From assembly GCA_964572225.1 (NCBI GenBank), contig CAZNFR010000020.1:1-50807 (forward strand): a DNA stretch of 50,807 bases, read 5' to 3'. The position numbers were made by a program, and so were the translations under genes. Under the pieces are notes generated by a model. That model did not search any database, was not told where the DNA came from, and saw only the letters and a list, made by a program, of their open reading frames with translations. Shown piece by piece: positions 16,633-23,127 of the stretch. Numbering within the stretch: position 1 is the first letter of the stretch; each line of letters begins with the position of its first letter. The stretch is from CAZNFR01 sp964572225. Its GTDB lineage: Bacteria; Bacteroidota; Bacteroidia; Bacteroidales; GCA-2748055.

Positions 16633-16739
16633 AAGAATAAAATTATGCTAAACGATTGTATTTTAATTAGATGTATTTTTCTTTCTGAGGGTTTCCCTTT
16701 TTTCACTTCAATTTCCCCGTAGATCCCCTGAAGTTTCAT
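16629..16739 (-). CDS. Possible 36-codon leader ORF coupled to hydB
   Basis: A short frame between hydC and hydB begins MKLQGIYGEIEVKKGK and ends in a hydrophobic SIILFL tail. Its TGA overlaps the hydB ATG as ATGA, the classical coupling overlap. No homology is recognised and no clear ribosome site is seen, so it may be fortuitous or a relic of a longer hydB N-terminus. Confidence 0.25.
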   Translation of the reverse strand: MKLQGIYGEIEVKKGKPSERKIHLIKIQSFSIILFL

Positions 16740-16778
16740 ACCCAGGTTATTCCCGGGTTCATTAAATTTTCAGACCCC

Positions 16779-17243
16779 TTATCTTTTCATGTATTCCTGA
16801 AGGATCTCCGTCACTTTCTTGGGAGTAAGTTCTGTATAGGGAGTGTCATTAATAAGCATGGCAGGAGCCTTATGACACCACCCGATACAATTGGTCTCAA
16901 GTAAGGTGAACTTTTTATCGGTGGTGGTTTCTCCTACCTTGATCTTCAAAGTATCCTCCAGTGTATGCAGAATATCAATTTTACCTTTCATAGAACAACT
17001 GATGGTTTTGCATATCCTGATTACATATTCACCTCTCTCTTCTGTATCCAGAAAGGTGTAAAAGGATGCCGTTCCATAAACTTCGGCAGATGAAATATCC
17101 AGTTCACGAGCCACTTCAACCAGGGCCTCATCCGTTAGATAATGGTTTTTCTCAATTAATCCCTGAAGAATCGGGATCAGGCTCTCACGAGTCTTTCCAT
17201 GCTTCCTGGCAAGCTCTTTTACCATACTTTGCTGAGCAGACAT
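16779..17243 (-). CDS. hydC: Hydrogenase [2Fe-2S] subunit, NuoE-like
   Basis: 154 residues with an N-terminal helical part and a thioredoxin-like [2Fe-2S] domain: Cys78, Cys83 (ICKTISCSMKG) and Cys119, Cys123 (ETNCIGWCHKAP). It partners HydB as NuoE partners NuoF. It is first gene of hydCBA, followed after 146 bases by hydB. The 293-base upstream region carries two Rex-like operators and is shared with folA. Length is usual for the family. Confidence 0.96.
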   Translation of the reverse strand: MSAQQSMVKELARKHGKTRESLIPILQGLIEKNHYLTDEALVEVARELDISSAEVYGTASFYTFLDTEERGEYVIRICKTISCSMKGKIDILHTLEDTLKIKVGETTTDKKFTLLETNCIGWCHKAPAMLINDTPYTELTPKKVTEILQEYMKR

Positions 17244-17283
17244 AATAATTAAGTTTTCAGATGTTAATAATCAGGTTTATAAT

Positions 17284-17305
17284 TATTGTTATTTAAATAA
17301 CAATA
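17284..17305. promoter_or_regulatory. Rex-like operator 1 upstream of hydC
   Basis: A perfect 22-base palindrome whose core is TTGTTA-N6-TAACAA. This fits the Rex redox-repressor consensus TTGTGA/TTGTTA-N6-TCACAA/TAACAA. It lies 41 bases before the hydC ATG. CRP/FNR-family regulators such as HcpR can bind similar dyads, so the regulator is inferred. Confidence 0.65.
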
Positions 17306-17328
17306 TGACAGTTTAAAGTTATTATTTA

Positions 17329-17348
17329 ATTGTGAATCGAATAACAAT
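17329..17348. promoter_or_regulatory. Rex-like operator 2 upstream of hydC
   Basis: ATTGTGA at the left and TAACAAT at the right, with the same half-site spacing as operator 1 (TTGTGA-N6-TAACAA) and one arm mismatch. It is 44 bases from operator 1, close to four helical turns. Minus-strand -7-like boxes lie beside the sites (TAACTTTA at 17314-17321 and TTAGTTTG at 17350-17357), so bound protein would block hydC transcription. Confidence 0.55.
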
Positions 17349-17488
17349 ACAAACTAATTTTTAGACATGTTTACGAAATTAAGAATAAATCTAAATAAGA
17401 ATACTCCATAAAGACATGATATATAATATAATAAACATCCAAAGTTAGGAATTTGTCTAAATGGATATTGGGAGAATTATTCAAGCTT

Positions 17489-17520
17489 TTTGATAGTATG
17501 GCATACATTTAGTACTTTGG
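17489..17520 (+). promoter_or_regulatory. Promoter of folA
   Basis: TTTG at 17489-17492, a 20-base spacer, then TACTTTGG at 17513-17520 (one mismatch to TAnnTTTG). The expected start near 17527 leaves a leader of about 13 bases. Confidence 0.55.
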
Positions 17521-17535
17521 GTTCTTAAAACCCAA
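17517..17535. repeat. Inverted repeat over the folA transcription start
   Basis: TTGGGTT and AACCCAA are 7-base perfect arms around CTTAA. The dyad spans the end of the -7 box and the predicted start and ends five bases before the ATG, a position suited to an operator or a small leader hairpin. Confidence 0.4.
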
Positions 17536-17539
17536 CTTA

Positions 17540-18028
17540 ATGATCCTGTCGCATATCGTTGCCATTTCTAAGAATTTCGTGATTGGAAGGAACAACCGGT
17601 TGCCCTGGCATATGCCCGACGATCTTCGTTATTTTCATAAAGTAACTCGTGGACACACAGTAGTTATGGGCAGGAAAAACTATGAGGCGAATGGAGGAGC
17701 TCTGAAAGGCAGGACCAATATAGTGATAACCAGACGTTCTGATTTCCGGTTGCCGGATGCAATCGTTACTTCCTCCATCAGTAAAGCCGTTGAAAGAGCA
17801 AAGAAACAGGGTGAGAAAGAGTGTTTTATTGTAGGGGGAGGGGAGATCTACCAGCAAACACTCAACAGCGTAAACCGGATATATATTACTGTTATTGACA
17901 CCCTTGTTGATGGAGATACTTTTTATCCTGAGATAAATTTTGATGATTTTCGAATCGTATCAAGGGAAGACCACAAAGCAGATGAAAAAAATCCATATGA
18001 TTGGACTTATTTTGTTCTCGAGACCTGA
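17540..18028 (+). CDS. folA: Dihydrofolate reductase
   Basis: 162 residues. Family landmarks: ILSHIVAISKNFVIGRNNRLPWHMPDDLRYF split over residues 2-32, VVMGRKNYEA at 41-50, GRTNIVITR at 57-65 and CFIVGGGEIYQQ near 95. The enzyme reduces dihydrofolate to tetrahydrofolate with NADPH in the cytoplasm. Asp27, in MPDDLR, is the usual proton donor. In the second motif Asn47 replaces the common Thr after GRK. It is divergent from hydC and its end overlaps the convergent DUF2784 gene by 22 bases. Confidence 0.95.
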   Translation: MILSHIVAISKNFVIGRNNRLPWHMPDDLRYFHKVTRGHTVVMGRKNYEANGGALKGRTNIVITRRSDFRLPDAIVTSSISKAVERAKKQGEKECFIVGGGEIYQQTLNSVNRIYITVIDTLVDGDTFYPEINFDDFRIVSREDHKADEKNPYDWTYFVLET

Positions 18029-18420
18029 TTCAGCTTTGGGTTTTTCTTTCTGAGTCTGTCCCGTATATTCAAAACCCCCGAAACAGCAAGCGAAGCAACC
18101 AGTCCCCAAAGAGTAAGGGAATTTATCAGGGCCGTTTCGACATTGAGCCCGGTAAGACGCTCAACCAGGAATTCAATGTAGGAGGACGGGAGACCCGATT
18201 GCCCCATTTTTCTGAGAACAGCAAAGTGCCAGTCGGTAAGAGGACAATACCCCCACCCAAAGAAAAAACCCAGAATAATCCAGGATCCTGCAGTCAAAAG
18301 TAATGTGATAAGGTTCCATTTACGGGTTTTTCTCCACATCCAGCCCGTAATATTGAAAATAATGAGCAAGGTATGGAAACCCATAAAAAAAATGTCGATG
18401 ATTTCAAACCACAAATTCAT
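18007..18420 (-). CDS. DUF2784 membrane protein
   Basis: 137 residues with four hydrophobic helices. The GYCPLTDWH segment near residue 58 is the hallmark of DUF2784, a family of unknown function often found in Bacteroidota and Proteobacteria. It is followed by a loop and a final helix ending in a basic tail. It overlaps the end of folA convergently. No function can be proposed. Confidence 0.8.
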   Translation of the reverse strand: MNLWFEIIDIFFMGFHTLLIIFNITGWMWRKTRKWNLITLLLTAGSWIILGFFFGWGYCPLTDWHFAVLRKMGQSGLPSSYIEFLVERLTGLNVETALINSLTLWGLVASLAVSGVLNIRDRLRKKNPKLNQVSRTK

Positions 18421-18479
18421 CAGAATTCCGGGATTTTTCGTTATCTGAACAATTATTTCCCTTTACTTCGCAAAACTGA

Positions 18480-18509
18480 TTTGTAGAGATGCTGCAATCT
18501 ATTAATTTG
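18480..18509 (+). promoter_or_regulatory. Promoter of the DUF1232 gene
   Basis: TTTG at 18480-18483, an 18-base spacer, then TTAATTTG at 18502-18509 (one mismatch). The predicted start near 18516 lies downstream of the upstream in-frame ATG at 18489 and so supports the ATG at 18540. Confidence 0.6.
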
Positions 18510-18539
18510 TATTTTGTTAAGCAAACAAAAATACTTGCT

Positions 18540-18923
18540 ATGGGTAGGAAGGAAAGGTATTTCGAAGGATTCAGAAGAAAAGCAGAGGATATTATCCATG
18601 ATCGACAAAGGTTGGACCGCTTGCTGATAAGCGCCAGGAGCAAGATTGATCAGGGTCGGGATAAGTTGGGATCCGCAATGGAAAGGATCAACCTGTTCTT
18701 CAGGATGCTGAAAGCATATGCGAAAGGGGAATACCGGAGTATTCCCACGGGTAAGGTAGTGCTCATCATCGCTGCATTCCTTTACCTGGTTTCCCCCATT
18801 GATGCGGTTATGGATTTTCTCCCCGGCGGACTCATTGACGATGCGGCTATTTTCCTGTGGCTGTTTAATTCCTTAAAAGATGAGATAGAAGCTTTTCGTT
18901 TGTGGGAAGAAGAGAGAAGATGA
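18540..18923 (+). CDS. DUF1232 (YkvA-like) membrane-associated protein
   Basis: About 127 residues from the ATG at 18540; an earlier ATG at 18489 lies before the predicted transcription start. A charged N-terminal helical region is followed by the DUF1232 core LYLVSPIDAVMDFLPGGLID, an amphipathic or membrane hairpin with the conserved Pro-Ile-Asp. The family is widespread and uncharacterised. It is monocistronic; nothing nearby hints at its job. Confidence 0.85.
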   Translation: MGRKERYFEGFRRKAEDIIHDRQRLDRLLISARSKIDQGRDKLGSAMERINLFFRMLKAYAKGEYRSIPTGKVVLIIAAFLYLVSPIDAVMDFLPGGLIDDAAIFLWLFNSLKDEIEAFRLWEEERR

Positions 18924-18937
18924 ACCTTGCCGGGATT

Positions 18938-18968
18938 TATGAATATCAGTAATTTTTCCTTACTTTAG
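18938..18968 (+). promoter_or_regulatory. Promoter of the TIM-barrel isomerase-like gene
   Basis: TATG at 18938-18941, a 19-base spacer, then TACTTTAG at 18961-18968; each box has one mismatch. The start near 18975 leaves a leader of roughly 95 bases, longer than others in this window. Confidence 0.45.
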
Positions 18969-19070
18969 GCTTTCAGAAAAACAACTACCAAATGCAATCC
19001 CGAAGATTGAGCGTCAATCCGATCCATATACTAACTTTTCAAATACTAACCTTACGTAAAAATTAAAAAC

Positions 19071-19997
19071 ATGAAACGAAGGGATTTCCTTAAAAATTCA
19101 GCATTTGCAGCCGGTTCCGCTTCACTTCTTACCGGTAGTGCAGTAAAGGCGGCCAACCCGTCCAATCCTTCGGGTGAAAACTTCAATTTACTGTATGCAC
19201 CTCATTTCGGAATGTTCCAGAATAGTGCGGGTGAAGACCTGATTGATCAGATTAAATTTATGTATGATCAGGGATTCAGAGCTATGGAAGACAATGGCAT
19301 GAAGGGGCGAAGCCTGGAAGATCAGAGAAGAATTGCCAATGAAATGGAAAAACTGGATATGAAAATGGGAGTATTTGTAGCCCACAAAATTTATTGGTCA
19401 GAGCCAGGTCTTGCCAGTGGAAATCCCGACCAAAGAAAAGAATTTTTGACCCAGATCGAAGAGTCAGTCGAAGTTGCCAAAAGGGTGAATGCAAAATGGA
19501 TGACGGTGGTTCCCGGACACATAGATCCAAGACAGGAAATGGGATATCAGACTGCTCATGTTGTGGAATCTCTGCGAAGAGCATGTGATATCCTCGAACC
19601 CCACGGACTGGTCATGGTTTTGGAACCACTTAATTTTTTCAACCATCCGGGACTTTTCCTTAAAAAAATTCCTCAGGCATACGAAATATGCCGTTCCGTA
19701 AATAGTCCTTCATGCAAGATCCTTTTCGATATTTACCATCAACAAATTCAGGAAGGAAACCTGATACCAAATATGGATTTGGCCTGGGAAGAGATTGGTT
19801 ACTGGCAGTGCGGGGATAACCCCGGACGAAAAGAACCGACTACCGGTGAGATTAATTATCTGAATGTTTTTGGCCATATCTACCAAAAGGGCGGAACCAA
19901 TATGATTATGGGAATGGAACACGGTAATTCCAGGTCGGGAAAGGAGGGCGAAATGGCTGTGATTGAAGCTTACCGCAAGGTGGATCAGTTTGTCTGA
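19071..19997 (+). CDS. Tat-exported sugar phosphate isomerase/epimerase-like TIM barrel
   Basis: 308 residues. The N-terminus has a twin-arginine signal (KRRDFLKNSAF, then an Ala-rich h-region ending VKAANP), so a folded protein is exported. The body is an AP-endonuclease-2/hydroxypyruvate-isomerase-like TIM barrel with metal and substrate residues in LVMVLEPLNFFNHPG, ILFDIYHQQIQEGN and a late MGMEHGNSRSG segment. Relatives isomerise or epimerise sugars. The real substrate is unknown. It is monocistronic and ends facing the Gfo/Idh operon across a shared terminator, which places it among possible carbohydrate-processing exported proteins. Confidence 0.88.
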   Translation: MKRRDFLKNSAFAAGSASLLTGSAVKAANPSNPSGENFNLLYAPHFGMFQNSAGEDLIDQIKFMYDQGFRAMEDNGMKGRSLEDQRRIANEMEKLDMKMGVFVAHKIYWSEPGLASGNPDQRKEFLTQIEESVEVAKRVNAKWMTVVPGHIDPRQEMGYQTAHVVESLRRACDILEPHGLVMVLEPLNFFNHPGLFLKKIPQAYEICRSVNSPSCKILFDIYHQQIQEGNLIPNMDLAWEEIGYWQCGDNPGRKEPTTGEINYLNVFGHIYQKGGTNMIMGMEHGNSRSGKEGEMAVIEAYRKVDQFV

Positions 19998-20021
19998 TTG
20001 TCCTGCCTCAACGATAAAAGT

Positions 20022-20055
20022 AAAAAAGCCTCATTCTCAGAATGAGGCTTTTTTT
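20022..20055. terminator. Bidirectional intrinsic terminator
   Basis: GCCTCATTC and GAATGAGGC form a perfect 9-pair stem with a TCA loop, flanked by six A on the left and seven T on the right. It serves both convergent genes ending at 19997 and 20075. Confidence 0.93.
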
Positions 20056-20074
20056 AATTAACAATTATGAATCA

Positions 20075-21418
20075 TTATGCAGGTGCAGACCCGGGGACAG
20101 GGACGGATTTGTTCACGTCCACTTTCCCCATTTGAAGTTCCTGAGGTCCAAGAGTTAAATCGGATGCCATCATTTGTTCCCAGGTTTGTTCTATTCCGGT
20201 ATACGCGCTGATCCTCCCCATAATTGCGCATAGGGTCGATTTCGCAGTGGTTTCCGCCTCGTTGATCGGAGAATTGGTCCTAATGGCCGTAACCATATCT
20301 ATATGCTCCTGGTCGTAAGGACTCACTTTCGGTCTGTACGAAGGTTCTCCGTTTTCATCTGCGGGGAAAGGATACTTGTACTTTTCAGTTCCGTCGGGGT
20401 TCCAAATCACCCCATAAGCATCGGTATAACCTTCCGTTCCTCGTATAAGCTCGGAAACATTATTGGTGCAATCGTTTATCTGACGACACATACTATGTAC
20501 ATGGATATCCCCTTCATAGGTGAAATCAACCGAGAAATTGTCGTACTGATCTCCGGTAACCCTCCTCTGCCTGGATCCGAAACCTACGGCTTTTACAGGG
20601 AATTTACCAATGAACCAGTTGGCTACATCAATATTGTGAACATGCTGCTCAACGATATGATCCCCAGAGAGCCACGTCCAGTTAACCCAGTCACGCAGCA
20701 TGTACTCCATCTCAGTCCACTCCGGCCTTGGATCTTTGTGCCATAGTTTCGACTGGTTCCAGTAAACATTGGCTGAAAGGACATCCCCAATGGCTCCGGC
20801 CTTTACCTTGGAAGCAATATCTACGTAGTTTCTCATATGTCTCCTCTGCGTACCTGTTACCACAGTAAGTCCGATGGTTTCCGCCTTTTTAGCCGAGGCA
20901 ATAATGGCTCTCGCTCCAACGGGATCCACGGCCACGGGTTTTTCCATAAAGACATGCTTTCTTGCTTCGATGGCTGCCTTGAAATGTTCCGGACGGAAAT
21001 AAGGTGGAGTTGCCAGAATTACAACATCGATATCTTCCTCGAGGACTCTTTTATAAGCATCAAAACCCAGATAACACTTTTCATCGGGAATCTCAACTCC
21101 CGCCTGCTCTTTGAGCTTTTCCCGGCACCCTGCCATCCGGTCTTCAAACATATCTGCCAGGGTTACCACAGAAAGTCCGTTTCCAGCATTAATATAATTA
21201 AGCGCAGCACCGGTTCCCCGGCCACCACATCCTATCAATCCCGCTTTGAGCGGCTGCCCGTCGGGAGCCTTATCTAAAAATTCGGGAGATTCAGCATCTA
21301 TTCCCTTTGAACCTGTACTGCAACTCGCAAGGTAACCCAGTCCGAGTGCACCAATGGCACCTGCAGCTGCAGCATTTCCGAAGAATTTCCTACGATTCAT
21401 ATTATTTTGTTCGCTCAT
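20075..21418 (-). CDS. Tat-exported lipoprotein Gfo/Idh/MocA family oxidoreductase
   Basis: 447 residues. NRRKFFGNAAAAG is a Tat motif and LASC a lipobox, so it is a Tat lipoprotein. The Rossmann motif LIGCGGRGTGAA starts near residue 58, and the family catalytic lysine lies in FMEKPVAVDP. Such enzymes oxidise or reduce sugars, inositols or glycosides with tightly bound NAD(P), as in periplasmic glucose-fructose oxidoreductase. It follows the tetraheme-SUMF1 gene by 12 bases, so they are one operon, which suggests that electrons or substrate are shared in the envelope. Substrate unknown. Confidence 0.9.
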   Translation of the reverse strand: MSEQNNMNRRKFFGNAAAAGAIGALGLGYLASCSTGSKGIDAESPEFLDKAPDGQPLKAGLIGCGGRGTGAALNYINAGNGLSVVTLADMFEDRMAGCREKLKEQAGVEIPDEKCYLGFDAYKRVLEEDIDVVILATPPYFRPEHFKAAIEARKHVFMEKPVAVDPVGARAIIASAKKAETIGLTVVTGTQRRHMRNYVDIASKVKAGAIGDVLSANVYWNQSKLWHKDPRPEWTEMEYMLRDWVNWTWLSGDHIVEQHVHNIDVANWFIGKFPVKAVGFGSRQRRVTGDQYDNFSVDFTYEGDIHVHSMCRQINDCTNNVSELIRGTEGYTDAYGVIWNPDGTEKYKYPFPADENGEPSYRPKVSPYDQEHIDMVTAIRTNSPINEAETTAKSTLCAIMGRISAYTGIEQTWEQMMASDLTLGPQELQMGKVDVNKSVPVPGSAPA

Positions 21419-21430
21419 GATTATGATGAT

Positions 21431-22960
21431 TTAGTTAGAGTTTGACTTTTCAAATTCGCATACTACCCTGAATCCTACATGTACCGCATCAGAATACCAC
21501 CATTTGCTCTTAGGCATCTGAGGATCCGTTTTTAACCAGGCTGGGGTGCGGGTAGGTTCCCTCGATGCACAACGGATGTCGGAAGCATCATCCCTGAATG
21601 AGCCTCCCCTGATTACCCATTCATCACCGGATACGGGTCCTTTGGGATCCCTTATCCCGTCGGTATAGGTAGTTAAAATATCCTGGCTGTAGTAATCACT
21701 GCAAAACTCAGCCACATTTCCCAGCATATGTTTCAGACCGTAAGGATTAGGTAATACCCTTTCGGGTGGAGCGGTTCTTGCCCTGCTGTTAAGTCTATAA
21801 ACAGTATAGGTATTGATTACTGAGGTATCGGGGCCAAATACTTTTTTCAGAAGCCCCTCCTCTGTATAGTCGGAAGCAGAGCCCGGAAAGAAATAGGGTC
21901 CATCAGTGGATGCTCTTGCAGCATACTCCCATTCTGCTTCCGTAGGAAGACGGTATTTCCGGCCAGTTTTCAGGCTTAACCAGTCACAAAAAACTTCCGC
22001 AGCATAATGGGACATGGTAATGGCAGGATAATCCCCTTTTCCCCAACCCTGATCAGGTGCACCCCAGGGTGGCGTGGGACCTGAAATTCCGTCAGTTTCT
22101 TGCTTCAGTCTTATGTCCTCCTCGGATAATCTTCCTTCACTTCCGGTCTCACTGAAAAAGGCAAGGTACATATCCCATGTGGTTTCAATCTCTGCCATGA
22201 AGAAGTCGGACACTTCCAACTCCCTTACCGGACCTTCATCCTCTTCCCTCATTTTTTCATCCGTTGGACTACCCATCATGAATTTCCCTCCCGGAATGGC
22301 TTTCATTTCAAATTTAACCGAAGTACCGGGTACAAATTCCGTAAAGTTTTGGAAGTTTTCTACTACAGCCGGGGCCTCATAAAGCACCCCTGCTACTTCA
22401 ACGGGTGCCTTTCCGAATTCCACATTTTTGGCATGTACCTGAGTCTCCGAATAGTGTCCCACCGAAAGATGACAATTAATACAATGCAATTCTTCGGAAT
22501 GGTCATTATAATAAAGATGGGCTTCTTCCCCTTCCGTGGTCAGTCCGATGGGGAAGAGATTTTCGTGGCATGCAATGCAGGATATTTCATAGGTGTGGCG
22601 CGATGCTACTTCGACGGTCGACTTTTCTTCCCAATTAATCTGGGATACATCTTTAAACAAAGTTCCGTAAACATCCCGCATCCCTGTTTTCACTTTTTCA
22701 GTCATTTTGTATAGCCCTTCCGGCGGTAAATGACATTCAATGCAATGTACCACTATCCCCCTCTTATTGTCATAATGAGTGGACATTTTCCAGCTTGTGG
22801 TTGCATGGGGATGAACATTGTGGCAAGAATTACAGAATTCATCTGTATTCGTGGCTTTCACTGCTTTGTTGCCCGAAAAAACAAGCACCGAGGCAACTAC
22901 AAAGCCGGTAAGGAACAGGATAACTGCTTTCCTTTTAAAAAACCGGACCAATCTCTTCAC
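21431..22960 (-). CDS. NapC/NrfH-like tetraheme cytochrome c fused to a SUMF1/FGE-like domain
   Basis: 509 residues. An N-terminal membrane anchor (about 12-30) is followed by four CxxCH heme sites at residues 43, 73, 128 and 160, the layout of NapC/NrfH quinol dehydrogenases. After a linker, residues about 217-505 form a formylglycine-generating-enzyme-like domain: GGKFMMGSP, a DYPAITMSHYAA segment, RLPTEAEWEYAAR, GLKHMLGNVAEF and WVIRGGSF. The two copper-binding cysteines of true FGE, expected just after GGS, are absent; the nearest, in IRCASR, is at another position. The domain may therefore bind ligand or be structural. It leads the operon with the Gfo/Idh gene. Fusion is seen directly; function is inference. 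Confidence 0.9.
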   Translation of the reverse strand: MKRLVRFFKRKAVILFLTGFVVASVLVFSGNKAVKATNTDEFCNSCHNVHPHATTSWKMSTHYDNKRGIVVHCIECHLPPEGLYKMTEKVKTGMRDVYGTLFKDVSQINWEEKSTVEVASRHTYEISCIACHENLFPIGLTTEGEEAHLYYNDHSEELHCINCHLSVGHYSETQVHAKNVEFGKAPVEVAGVLYEAPAVVENFQNFTEFVPGTSVKFEMKAIPGGKFMMGSPTDEKMREEDEGPVRELEVSDFFMAEIETTWDMYLAFFSETGSEGRLSEEDIRLKQETDGISGPTPPWGAPDQGWGKGDYPAITMSHYAAEVFCDWLSLKTGRKYRLPTEAEWEYAARASTDGPYFFPGSASDYTEEGLLKKVFGPDTSVINTYTVYRLNSRARTAPPERVLPNPYGLKHMLGNVAEFCSDYYSQDILTTYTDGIRDPKGPVSGDEWVIRGGSFRDDASDIRCASREPTRTPAWLKTDPQMPKSKWWYSDAVHVGFRVVCEFEKSNSN

Positions 22961-23127
22961 TTTTGGTATAGCTAAGAAAGTTAAACAATTACAATAAAAA
23001 CAGACAGGTATGGCTAGTCAGGGACATAAAGGAACTAAATCCTTTTCAGCTTTCAAATTTCATTCGATTATTTAAAATTAGTCTTAACAAGGATGCGAAG
23101 GGCTTCCTTTTCCGCTACAGGTGCATA

